The position numbers and the translations under genes are program-made. From Anagrus nilaparvatae (taxonomy: Eukaryota; Arthropoda; Insecta; Hymenoptera; Mymaridae): DNA of 64,000 nt. The stretch is from assembly GCA_022575985.1 (NCBI GenBank), contig JAKSXM010000007.1, positions 2,916,501-2,980,500 on the forward strand, in the 5' to 3' direction. Shown in pieces: positions 12,726 to 23,669 of this stretch (positions are counted from its first letter, which is position 1; each line of letters begins with the position of its first letter). The notes beneath the pieces were generated by a model. The model saw only the letters and a list, made by a program, of their open reading frames with translations, ran no database searches and had not been told where the DNA came from.

Positions 12726-13009
12726 TAATTATATATTTTAATTGTAAAATAATATGAAAATTATAAAAATATATACAATATTTAATTTTTAAAAGTTTTT
12801 ACCTGAGAAGTCGCCAAAATATTGCTACAACCATTTTTTTTAAATTTGAATTTCTTAAAAATATAATGTAAAAAATCCTCTAGTAGAGCTCAAAATACAT
12901 TGACGTATATAGTATGTTAAAATACTTCTGACACTTCAATTTTTATAATGAAAAAGAGAAACCACTGGGTTATTGCATTTTGAGAGCTCTAGATTAAAAT
13001 ATAGAAATT
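12726..13009. other. AT-rich spacer, nothing recognised
   Basis: No frame or repeat of note. Confidence 0.45.
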
Positions 13010-13800
13010 TTTATAAAAATTTTTTTCAAATTCTTTCTTTTGAAATTGTCAGATTAACAACATATATGTTGTATCCAAAAATTTGTGAACCCTCCCCCCC
13101 TCCTAGGGGAAAAACTATCCCTAAATTAAAAAAAAATGTAACCAAATCATTTTTTTAATTTTTTATTTTGCAATCGTCAAAGTAGCAACATTTGTTGTAT
13201 CAAAAATTATCCTCCCCCCCCCCCCCTCCTGGGGTTAAGTTTAAACATTGTCTAAATTTAAAAGATTTTAAAAAAACTAAAAAAAAAAAAACTTAAAAAA
13301 AAACGCCCCTGCGTTCAAACATAATGTGTACACAATATGATGCATTCACAAGGCACATTAAAAGTTTTAGTTCATTTCTTATACTTTTTTTTACAAAAAT
13401 TTTAGTTTATTCGTGATTAAGGGGTTTTTTAATCTGCTGAGGGGTGAAATAATTTTTTTTACCATAAATATAATTGTTTTGTCAGGTACTAAACGAAAAT
13501 CTTCAAAAATTAAAATGCAATGACGGTTTTTAAAAATCATTTACATTTAAGGGTGGTGACTCCAGGGAAGGGTAAAATAATTTTTGATACTACATATGTT
13601 GTTACTTTAACCCTTGCAAAAGAAAAACATTTAAAAAAAACAATGGGTCACGTTAAAAAAATTTTTTTTTTAATTTAGGGGTAGTTTTCCCCCTGGGGCG
13701 GGGGGGTAAAAATGTTTGGATACAACATATGTTGTTACTCTGACAAGTATAAAATGAAAAGTTAAAAATAAAAAATTTCCATTTTTTTACATTTTTTAAG
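13010..13800. repeat. Degenerate inverted array of about 115-bp units with C/G runs
   Basis: Two units in one orientation (about 13040-13160 and 13170-13290) are mirrored by two in the other (about 13530-13640 and 13645-13770). Each unit has a near-palindromic core (aacaacatatgttgt or variants) and a homopolymer block: runs of C on the left and of G on the right, the left one at about 13203-13216 being 14 C. The centre is near 13370. It looks like an old foldback element or inverted minisatellite. Confidence 0.7.
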
Positions 13801-14109
13801 GTTTAGGAACCTTAATTTAGTTTTGGGTTAGATTTCGATCATTTTCAACCCCCTAGGGGGTGTTTATTAAATTATATAATGGTTAGAAATTTGTAAAATA
13901 TTGTCACCTACTTGATTAAAAAAAAAAGTAAGGAAAAAAAACTTACATCGTGATTTTTCAATTGGTTTTTATTTTGGGGATAGTTTTTAGCAGGATTTTA
14001 GCCTTACTAATTATTAATACCCCAATTTTGGTACAATATTAGCTAAACTCTATATTTTATTAATAATTCTCAAAATATTGACACTTATTTGATTATTAGC
14101 GCTGGTTCC
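13801..14109. other. AT-rich spacer, nothing recognised
   Basis: Includes a perfect small palindrome (ccccctaggggg, about 13850-13861) but no gene. Confidence 0.45.
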
Positions 14110-15068
14110 AAAGTATTCCAAAAAAAAAACTGTTTTGTACTAATAAATTTGAAATACCTTCATTACCTACAAGTTTATTTGTTTCTTCAAAATTTTTATG
14201 ATAACCTAACATCATTTCGGACATTTTGAAACATAATTCACCAGACATCTTTGTACTAAAATTTCTTTATTATCTGGATTAAAAACTTTCATTTTAATAT
14301 TTGGCTTTAAAAAGTCTAGTTAATCAATAACTCTTCTGTTACTATTTTGACAAATAAGAGGCGATGCAGCTTCTGTCATTCCGTGACAACTAAATTTCAA
14401 TAGATGCAGTAAAACTTTATTAAATTCTCTAAGTATTAGCATTTGCACCCCCAACTTAAAATTCCAGTAGTGATAACTTTTTCTTTTTGAGAGCGTGTAC
14501 CAGAGCGTGTACCGTGTACCAGCGTATACCAGATTAAGTAAAGATGCTGAAAATATCAGGTGATAAATCGCGATTTCAATCTATAAAAATAAATGAAAAT
14601 TATTAAAAAATTGATAAATATTAAAATTTTAAATTTATTTACTTTATATTCATCGATGATATCCATTGCTGCTAAAAAATCAAATTTTTTATGAAAAATT
14701 TTAGTGGCTTCGTATTTAATACTTTTTAAAATTAAAGTTATATCCGTTATCTAATATGGTGCGGTATGTGATAAAAATTTTTTGTTTCTAATTAAAAATA
14801 CATCAAATTCCATAAAATTTAAAACCATTGATTTATAAGAATGTTCAACGTATTTGGCCTACTAGTACTACCAGACGAGGGAGTTATTGTACATAGTGTA
14901 TTTGCAACATCCTTTAATTCATAAGGATGAACTTTAATCTTTCTAACTTCTTATTACACTCATCGAAGCATACAAATTTAGCTTCAAAATTTTCAAGTCT
15001 ATAGCGTCTTCGTTCAGTAATTCAACCAATTCCAGAATATTAAAAATCACTTTTGGCTTACATCATCT
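14110..15068 (-). pseudogene. Decayed acyl-CoA synthetase / luciferase-like gene
   Basis: Pieces of an AMP-binding (ANL superfamily) enzyme are readable on the minus strand in the correct order. First comes KPKVIFNILELVELL after an acceptor at about 15069. Then the phosphate-binding loop, read as TITPSSGST with a frameshift directly after it. Then KYVEHSYKSMVLNF, the segment KYEATKIFHKKFDFLAAMD, a donor at about 14648, and in a later exon HGMTEAASPLICQNSN (the family's GYGMTE motif) and LGYHKNFEETNKL (the family's MLGYxxN motif). In-frame stops interrupt it, for example a TAG after TAPY and others before the TEAA motif, and several frameshifts are needed. No complete protein is possible. Known members activate fatty acids with ATP and CoA; this copy is dead. 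Confidence 0.75.
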
Positions 15069-15393
15069 GTTAAATTAAAATTCTTTGAATAAATTTTATA
15101 GTAAACAATCGTTTACTTATTAATCTTATCTCTACGTTTCCAAGGGTAATAAACTGCTCCTATAAATAACTGAATAATAAGATAATTAATAACAGTTTGC
15201 TTCGTAAATTAAATAGAATTTTATTAACATATTAATTAAAATTATTTATTTTTACAAACATTTTGGTCTCGTATTTGAATTGCTTTTTCAAAAAGTTTCA
15301 GTCATATTTAAAAGTAATATTTTTTAGTTAAAATTATTTATTACTTAATCATATTTTTTAAAATTTAAAAATACAAAATTTAGCGAATGAAAA

Positions 15394-15653
15394 TTATTTT
15401 TTCCCACGCATTGCACCCATAAAACTTATTTGTTTTTCTTGGTTGTCCATTTGTATATTTAAATACAGTACATAAGCCCAAATTGAAAACAGAACCACGA
15501 TCAAACATATGAAACTTCTGAATAATAATTTCCATTCTCGTAAAGCTGTAAAATATGAACAAACTCTAAATTAATTAAATTTTATTAGTTTTTAGTTTAA
15601 AATGGTAAAAATGTTTTACATTTTTCTCTTGCTTTTGAAACAGATGATTCCAT
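15394..15653 (-). CDS. Two-exon micro-gene for a 61-residue single-pass membrane protein
   Basis: Exons 15653-15620 and 15545-15394 join in phase (T/CT) across a 74-base intron with gtaaaa donor and ttttacag acceptor, giving 61 codons plus TAA. The protein starts MESSVSKAREKSLREWK, then has one strong hydrophobic span (SFICLIVVLFSIWAYVLYL, about residues 23-41) and a short polar tail ending FMGAMRGKK. The Lys-Lys end resembles an ER-retrieval signal. An AATAAA-like signal (gtaataaataa) follows the stop on the same strand. The family is not recognised; it would fall among small integral membrane proteins. The exon structure was not evident from single frames because the start lies in a 34-base exon. 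It is independent of the acyl-CoA synthetase relic to its left. Confidence 0.5.
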
Positions 15654-17100
15654 TTTTCAAATTGTTTAATTTTTAACTTGAATTTAATACTTTTTTATTT
15701 ATTCACAGAAACTTGAATAAAAAATAAAACCAAATTATTTACATGACACAAGATACACTTTTAAACAATTTTTTAAAAGATTATAAGTAAACTGGAGCTT
15801 TTTGGATTCCCATAATTTTAAAATCTTATAAAAGATGCTTGAAAAACATGTCCCACTTGTAAAAAAGTAATAAAATCGACTGAATAAGAATGATAAGTTA
15901 AAAAATGAATCTTTAATTTAAATTTAACACTTTTATTATTTCTTTAAAAATTACACTAATATTTTTTTAATTACGCGCAACAATTCATCATTACAGCTGA
16001 CAAGGTTGCAAATAGACTTGTTTGTAGATATTTAATTTCAAATCGCAATGCCAAGTTCTGTCTGTAATTCAATTTATGATTAATTTATGTACTTATATTA
16101 CACGTGATCAGCGAAATTTTTCATTTCTTGAATTAATCAGATTATTCGCCTAACTTGTGAATTTTATTATTTCTTTTGTAATGCGCTAAGAAAGTCTCAA
16201 TAATTAACAATAAGGCATACTTAAATATTTTTTTAATAAATTTCGAAAACTTTTTTTCTTACTGTAACTTAAAAAAAACTTAAAATTATTGTTCAGTTCA
16301 TTCGAGGATCCACTGTACATTTAGGACAAAATTAATAAAATTTTTTTTCAAACTAATTTAGCATAATATTGAAATTAAGCACGTATAGGTTTGACTTCAT
16401 CATAAATTTAAATAGTTATTTTCATTACAAGGGGTTAAAATTATTTTAATACTGGAAGAGAAAATCAACGATGAATATCGCCAATAAAATCTGTTTTTTA
16501 TAGAGAGTAAAATCCTGAGAGAAAAACGGACTGAGAAGAAAATTAAGGGTTCACGTTATGCCTTTTTTCGATAAAAACTTGAATTTAATCACATAATTTA
16601 AATTTATCCCCAAAAAAGTTTTATTTTACTTCTGACATCCAAATCTAGAGTATTTCCACAATTGTAAATTATTTACATCAAAATAATTTTTGGAACACGA
16701 ACAATATTTCATAAATAAATATTGGTCTATAATTTCAAGCACAGTAATTTTACAGTGTACTAAAAGATTTATAGTTATACCAATACTTAACAACCCATAA
16801 TTTCTTTAAAGACATTTAAATTACTCGCATACTACACTAACAACAATAATAATAATAATAAATAAACAACCTTGAACTTGAAAAGATATATCTACCTACA
16901 TACAGACTAATAAAGAGAAAAGAAAATAATTTTATTACACAATGGTAAATTATAATAAACAACAATTTTTTGCATAAAAAAACCAAATTATCTTAAATAA
17001 AAAAAAAAAAGGTAATTGAGTTAAAAACTTTATTATTAAAATTATTATGTGTACAATAAATAATATACCTAGCTACTTTTTTTTTCAACGTCATTATAAT
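15654..17100. other. Intergenic AT-rich sequence, nothing recognised
   Basis: No sustained frames; short simple repeats such as (ata)n near 16845-16862. Confidence 0.5.
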
Positions 17101-17215
17101 AAGAAGCGCACTGGCGAGTATCCGGGACCCTCCGTTAACGAGGAGAGTTGCAACGGTAACGTTCTTAGTTGGTATAATATTATATTTTTATAAATAAATA
17201 TGCGAGAATATAAGC
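17101..17215 (+). promoter_or_regulatory. Candidate promoter / 5' UTR exon of the downstream secreted-protein gene
   Basis: A GC-enriched patch (about 17105-17165) lies about 370 bases before the start codon of the gene at 17530. It contains a possible donor (caacg/gtaacg at about 17155). The coding exon is preceded by a good acceptor (ttttattttcag at about 17504), so a non-coding first exon is expected somewhere upstream. The link is inferred. Confidence 0.3.
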
Positions 17216-17529
17216 CAAATCTTTTCCAGGACGTTAACTTATTTCGAGGTTCCATGATTTTTAAATAATCTTAAATGACACATTCTTGCACTTTTTTTAA
17301 CACGTATGTGTGTACTTTTTTAATTATAACTGTATTTGATAAAACTAAGTAAATTAGCTTTATTTTTAAATGACACAGATTTTTTTTTTAAATTGGATGT
17401 AATGAATGCGTGAAATTTTAATCCTATCTTGATTATGATTACTCTAAGATGTATGAAAATTTTTTATTTGAATTATTGTAGTAACGAATTGATTTTTATT
17501 TTCAGATATAGACAGTTCAAAAAATTATA

Positions 17530-20500
17530 ATGATGGTGCGTTATAAAAGTATAATAATTTGCTGTTTGGGGTTATTCGTATTTGTTCAATGTGATAATGA
17601 TGACACATCGTCAGTGTTTATGGAAGCTGCACAAGAACTTTTTGAAAACAAAAATGTTATGGACAGTGTGCAAGGATTAGGGAGAGCTTTTATGCAGTCG
17701 GATACAGATAAGCCAGTAAGAATTTTTTCAATTTTTTATAGAATAATGTCGGTCTATTCAGATTTAAATTTACGCAAAAACAGGGTATTTTTCTTTTACA
17801 TATTTGGGGTAAAAAAAGACTACTTTCTAACCTGGGCGGGACACCTTCCTTATGTTTTAAATTATGGGGCAAAATACTGCACTGTAAAAAGTAACTTTCT
17901 TAAATTTACAAAAAAATAGAATTTTTTCAAAAAATTTTGTAAATATTCGATAAAAATCGTAAATTTACTAAATTTAGTATATTATCGAAAAATTCGAGAA
18001 TTCTCGATTTTTTTTTGTGATTTTACGAAAAAAGTTGTAAATTCTCACCTTTTTTTTTAAATTTACAACTATTTTTTGAAAATTTTGGAAAAAAAATTGT
18101 AAATTATCAATTTTTCTTGCGAATTCACAAAAAAAATCGAGAATATTCGAATTTTTCGTTAATATACTAAATTTAGTAAATATACGATTTTTTTCGAATA
18201 TTTACAAATTTTTTTGAAAATTTACTAATTTTTCGAAAATGTTCTAATTTTTTTGTTAATATTAGAAAGTTACTTTTTACAGTGTGGGTTCGACTCTTGA
18301 ATGTTGTAAACATTCGATAGTGCATAAAACTGCATGCAAGGTCAAAACCAATATCTTTTCCTTTGCTTAAAAAATAGCCGAGAAAATAGCTATTTCATAA
18401 TTTTGACTCAATTGATATTATTTTTGTAATTAATAGTTCAGCGTGCTTTACGAAACTAGAATTTTTAACACAATTCGCATTCACTTGGACATTTTCCTTT
18501 AAGTCAGATTATTAAGATTTTTTGGGTTGTCCTTATTTTATCTCCCAAATAACTGTGTACAAAATACTTTTGTGAAGTAAAAATGATTATTAATTAATAA
18601 ATAGTACTGACAAATTATGAAAATGTTTGCATGAAAGAATCTTTAAAAAATACAGTTAAAACCATTAAAATAAAGTAACATTTTTTTTGTTTTGTTTCTA
18701 TTTTGCTTATAATTTCGATTTTAAAGCTAATTTTAATTAACTCTTATTTTACGTTATAATTTTTCCCACATACCTAATTAAACATCAATTTTGACTCTCA
18801 AATTAACAGTTTAATCAATTTTTGAAAAAACTAAACGTTAAATATTGAACCCCTTTTAACATATGTATGTAATGGCGTGAATTTATGTTAAAAAATAAAC
18901 TTTTTTTATAATCAAAAAACATTCAAACTTCATGAAGGATAATTTTAGACCCATATAATATTTTTGAATAACTTAAATTGTACAAGCAAAGTAAAATAAT
19001 TTTAGGGTGATGGAATCAATCAAATTTTATCAGGTCTTGGCAACTTAATGTCAAGTGATGGTGGACAAAATGATGTTAGGCCCGGAGGCGGTGGTGGTGG
19101 TGGTATTGATTACATGTCAATGCTTGGCGGTGTTATTGAAGGATTAGCAGCTGCAAGTGGTCCACCAAAAAAACACAATCATAATAGAGTAGATGGCGAT
19201 GATGATTCTTCACCAGGAATAAACTTTGAGTCAATGTTAAATATGGCATCGATGTTTCTTGGCCAAAAAGGTAATGCTGATGGACTTATGGGAATTTTAC
19301 CAGTAATTCTTGATACATTTTCTGGACCTAGTAAAACAGATAAGCATGGCCATACTGATCACTCTGATCATTCTTGGTATATGCCACCTGTAATTGAAAA
19401 TCTTCATGTAATGTGGGATCATTTCAGGTAAAAAATTTTTCATCATTTAATGCTTCATTCTGAATTCAAACTTACATTTCTTCAAAGTATAATAATATAA
19501 AAATTTTAAATTTAACAGAAACTCAGAACTTGGTCAAACATTATGGAAGAAAAGTGGGCTTGCAAATATTGTTGGAACAATGACTGACGAAAATGGAATG
19601 ATTGATTATGGAAAAATCATGGAAAGTTTTGAAAATCCTAGATTAAGGAGACGGTGGCTCAGTTCTTTAACAAACTTCGTTGCTGAATGGTTGTCTCATG
19701 TTTCTGATCCAGCAACAAGACAACGATACATGGCCACAGTTCAATTTATAGGAAATAGTTTCTTAAAATCTCAAGGTTACCCTAAATCTGTAATGTTTGA
19801 ACCATCGAGACCATCAGAGAGCTTATCAAAGTTAGTAAACAGATGACACTAGATTTCAATTTTTTTAAGTTAATAAAGATTTGCTATATTCAATTTGTTT
19901 TTTAATTTTTAGGCTCGTTGACGCCGTAGCAAGAAGGCATTTAAATATGAAACTCGATAGTTATACCTACATTAAACCTGCATTTTTATATGGAAAGGAA
20001 TTATTAAACTTAGCATCAGAAAAAGGATTCATTATGTCACGTATCAATGCAAGAGAATTAAGTAATAAATTAAATGAAATGATCAATAATGATCTCATTA
20101 GTCCTTTACTTAGGGTAATTATTTCGAACTTATAACACTATTATTTTTTTTTCTTCAAATTCTAAATAAAAATTTTATTTCCAGGCATACAGAGCATACA
20201 AATGGGGTGTCAAAGAACCACATTGCTCTGCACACATTCTTTGTTCAATAAACCAAAAACCAGAAAGTAGTCTTCCAGAACCAAAATTCAGAGCAGGATT
20301 AACTAAAATTGCTAGTTTTCCAGCAGCCTGGGCTATTAGCAATAAAAGTGGTATTAGCTTTTGGTCACTTTATGGTGCTATATTAGAAAATGACCAATGT
20401 TCTGTAAGTATTTTAAATGAACGAAAAATATTTATTTCATAACATTTACATTTTATTCCATAAATTACATGAATTGACTAATTTTTTTTACAATATTTGG

Positions 20501-20644
20501 TTTTACTATTGCACATTGCTTTCATATTGCACATTGATTCTTATATAACATTTATTATTTCAGGTTAAATACCCAGTTGACTGTTCTTCTTTCCATGAAG
20601 AGGAAGTCAGAGTTACTACAGAAGCTGCACATAGTGAACTTTAA
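17530..20644 (+). CDS. Secreted protein of unknown function, 473 residues, six coding exons
   Basis: Exons 17530-17715, 19006-19427, 19519-19830, 19913-20114, 20185-20403 and 20564-20644; all junctions have gt/ag ends and compatible phases, and the total is 474 codons including TAA. Two Met codons are adjacent at the start; a signal peptide follows (SIIICCLGLFVFV, cut near QCDND). The mature protein has a Gly run (PGGGGGGGID), a His/Asp-rich stretch near residues 160-175, then a mainly helical region rich in Arg and Trp. After the leader all four cysteines lie in the last 100 residues (CSAHILC, DQC, DC), suggesting a disulfide-linked C-terminal module. I do not recognise the family; it resembles extracellular proteins conserved among insects. 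Intron 1 (1.3 kb) carries a 405-base foldback. The gene converges on Arl3. Confidence 0.82.
17880..18284. mobile_element. 405-bp foldback MITE in intron 1
   Basis: Terminal inverted repeats cactgtaaaaagtaactttc and its inverse, with the interior forming an imperfect palindrome of a/t-rich phrases (for example ttcgaatattt / aaatattcga). It sits in the first intron of the secreted-protein gene, so it would be transcribed as a hairpin. No convincing target duplication can be read; TG is present on both sides. Confidence 0.82.
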
Positions 20645-21073
20645 TTAATTTAAAAAAAAAAAACATTTTTAAAAAAAATCCATAATTGTTATGATGCAAG
20701 AAAAGAAAGAGACTGTTTTTTTTTTTTTTTTAATACAACAATTTATGCAAAATCATATTTTGTTTTATTATTGTAATTTTGTTGTATTGTAATTTTTCAA
20801 TTTACCTCGTGTTTTTATTAATTTTAGTTATATGACTAGTTTTATTTAAAAAACATAAAAAAAAAGCTTAATTACATGTTAAAAAAAGTATATTTTTTTA
20901 AATTTATGACTTTTTTTTTTAATTTTAGTCATGTGACTAGATATTTTTTTTTGGCTATAGAAACTTTTTTTTTTAATTATAAAAATGCTAATTTAGCTTA
21001 AAAATATTATCTATATAAATAATTCTTGTAAATATTAGAATTAAATAAATAATTAAGATTATTAAAAATAAAT
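20645..21073. other. Convergent 3' intergenic region
   Basis: Lies between the stop of the secreted-protein gene (+) and the stop of Arl3 (-). It holds long T runs, a repeated attttagtYatatgactag phrase (about 20820-20840 and 20922-20941) and AATAAA-like signals usable on both strands near 21045-21070. No gene. Confidence 0.6.
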
Positions 21074-22927
21074 TTATTTTTTTTTAATACTTTTACATGC
21101 CCATTCAAGTCCTTCCTGTAAAAAAATGTTAAAAAAATAAATTTTTGTATTAAATAATTAAAAAATTGATTTTACCTTAATGCCTTTACCGTCAGTAGCG
21201 ACGCATGATTGTATTTGCCAATCTCTGTCTTTGATATTATGTAAGCCTAATGATTCAGCAATATCTGCTGCAGTTACAGATTCGGCTAAATCTTGTTTGT
21301 TTGCGTATATTAATAATGGTACGCCACGTAGTTTGTCTTCTGTTAATAGTTCTGATAATTCATTACCAGTTTCTTTTAGCCTTTTTAAGTCAGCGCTGTC
21401 GATAACGTAAATCTAAAAAAAATTTGAAGTTAAATTTAATTTTTATTTTTAGTATTGCTTACTTTCAATTTTCATTTCTTTTTTATTGCACAGATTTTTT
21501 ATTTTATTTTTTTGTAATTTAAGTAAATTGGCCATAAAAAAATACTCTAAATTGTTAACCAGCCGGAAAGCTTCGGTAATTTATGTGATTTGGGCTTTTT
21601 TTTACTTTTCTGGATGTGGACCTTTGAATACTATATTATCTTCCATCAATACGACATACGGGGCTGTTTATAAGATTAATAGTGATTTTATATCAAGAAC
21701 GAAATACACTGAAAAATTTTTTCACTTGCCGCATATGCATTTCTACCAGCCTTAGACGGATTTACACTTTTCGCAAACGGAACCCCACTTGCAGGAAGTA
21801 GACATTTTTTTCACTGTAGTAAATTTTGAGATACGCAATAGTGGATAACTTGATGCCGAAACAATTTACATTAAAAAATTGTCTGAAAAAGTTTCAAATC
21901 TCTCAAAATAATTTTATCTCAACCAGGCCAACTTTCGAAGACTAAAGCTTAAATTTTCAATTTCAAGTTCATGGTTTCAAAAACGTAAAAATGACTCGAA
22001 AACTCAGGTTTCTTTAAAAATTTGTGCATTGACTGACAAGCATTAGAAATTTAATTATTTTTAAAAAATATAAACAAATTATTTTAGTTCGACTCGGATT
22101 GTTACATTTTCATAAAAATAGAAAATAAGCCATGTATAAATAATTAATTTTTAGTTATAATTACTAAAACATCAGTATTTTCAAAATAATTTCTCCAATA
22201 AGGACGTATTTTCCTAGCACCACCAATATCCCATACATTCAATTTAAAACCTTCGCTGTGCACACTTTTAATATTAAAACCTTGAGTTGGAGTGACCTGA
22301 AAAAAAACATAAAATAATAATAAATTATAAAAAAGAAAATAAAAAAAATAATGACCTAACGAATAATAATATATATTAAGTTATTATATTAATAATAATA
22401 TATAAGGAACGAAAATCAATAGGAAAATTTACCTGAGTTACGTCTTCATTGGCTAATGAACGAAGAATCGTTGTTTTACCAGCATTATCGAGTCCAAGTA
22501 GTAATAATCTTAATTCTTTTTCTGGATTTGATCTTAATTTTCTCAATATTGATAACAAACCCTATGAAATAATTAATTGTTTTAATTATTAACTTACTTA
22601 GAACTGTTCCTAGTTTATTCTCTGAATTCAAATAAATAAAAACCTAATTTAAATTTTTTAGAAAAACCATTAAAAAAACAGATTTTGAATAATAGATTGA
22701 AAATTAGTATAAAATTTTTAAACACAAATAAAAAAATATTAAAAATTTAATTTTTTTATTTCTGGCATTAACTTTCAACATTTAAATTTCCCGCCATAAT
22801 ATTCAGAATTGAAAAATCTTTTTTGAAAGGTTATATTTACAAGTTTTTGTTTTGTTTGCGTTCTCACAAAAGTAAAAAAAAAATTAGCATAAAGTTTTTA
22901 TAGATTAAATAAAAAAGTACAAACCAT
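21074..22927 (-). CDS. Arl3: ADP-ribosylation factor-like protein 3 (small GTPase)
   Basis: Coding exons 22561-22433, 22296-22165, 21412-21176 and 21115-21074 join in phase to about 180 residues, the usual Arl3 length. The first exon probably supplies only the start Met: the next exon begins with the codon for Gly2, and an ATG followed by gtttgt at 22927-22925 is the best candidate. Motifs: P-loop GLDNAGKT, switch I VTPTQGF, switch II WDIGG, NKQD and SCVAT. The ending is [10 protein letters not shown]. Arl3 releases lipidated cargo inside cilia and is controlled by the GEF Arl13b and the GAP RP2. The residue after WDIGG is Ala (GGARK), where the catalytic Gln (Q71) stands in human and fly Arl3. 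The gene is head to head with the RCCD1-like gene and has an RFX X-box upstream. Confidence 0.93.
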
Positions 22928-23669
22928 TACAAAAAAAAATATTGATTTAAGTGTCTAATTAAACAGATAGTTAAGATGTACGTAAATAATTAAAGTTTTA
23001 TGATTATTTAACTTGTGAAGAAAATAGTAAGTAAGAACTTAATTCAATACTATTTTATTTCTCATATTAAAAAATTTGCAAAAAAGTGTGCAAATTTAAT
23101 TAAATAAATTAATTAAGAAATTCACTTTTCTTGTGCATTTATGCATATTGCATTCAATATACTACTCATGTTATTATTATTTTAATGAAAAAAATGTTTG
23201 TTTTGCCGGATTTTCTGTAAAGGTTGCTATGGTAACACTTTAAAACCCTTTTTCGGATTCAGTAGTACCATCTGTTAGCATGTGCATGAACTAGTTTTTT
23301 TCTTCGCTTCTTATGGTAAACTCTCGTAAAAGATATGATTTTTATTGCATATTTTTAGGGGTTTCAAAAAAATCTTTCTTTAGCCGGAGTTATAAATTTT
23401 GGACTCAAAATTGAAAAAATGCTCTTTTCCGCCGTTCCGGAATTTTTTGCGGAAAACTGAGCGGACAATTTGGCCTAAAACCTTTTTTATTCTTTAATTG
23501 AAATCTTTAGCTAAAACCTTAAAAAAAAATTTCGGCCAAAAATTATTTTCAAAGTGGTTAAAAAATGGTTCTGGCGATATCGATACAGTGACCCCATGGA
23601 GGGTTAAACAGTTGCTCTGCTATAATTTTAATTCAGGATTAAATATTAAATTTTGTTATTTTCAGAAAA
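22928..23669. promoter_or_regulatory. Divergent promoter region of Arl3 and the RCCD1-like gene
   Basis: About 740 bases between the putative Arl3 start and the RCCD1 start codon. It contains the RFX X-box listed separately and an acceptor-like ttattttcag just before the RCCD1 ATG, which implies a 5' UTR intron on that side. The part 23380-23620 is less AT-rich but does not form a credible exon. Confidence 0.55.
23223..23236. promoter_or_regulatory. X-box (RFX transcription factor site)
   Basis: gttgctatggtaac is a full 14-base match to the RFX X-box pattern, two imperfect inverted half-sites around the centre. RFX factors switch on genes of ciliated sensory neurons and sperm. It lies about 300 bases upstream of the putative Arl3 start codon, a normal distance, and Arl3 is a ciliary protein. 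It could also serve the RCCD1-like gene on the other side. Confidence 0.7.

Noticed and set aside
21420..22160. An 89-codon plus-strand frame in Arl3 intron sequence
   Set aside because: Lies inside an intron between two confirmed Arl3 exons, antisense, without domain or splice support.
23590..23610. ggagggttaa at about 23598 as a second piggyBac MITE end
   Set aside because: No matching left end or TTAA partner within several hundred bases.
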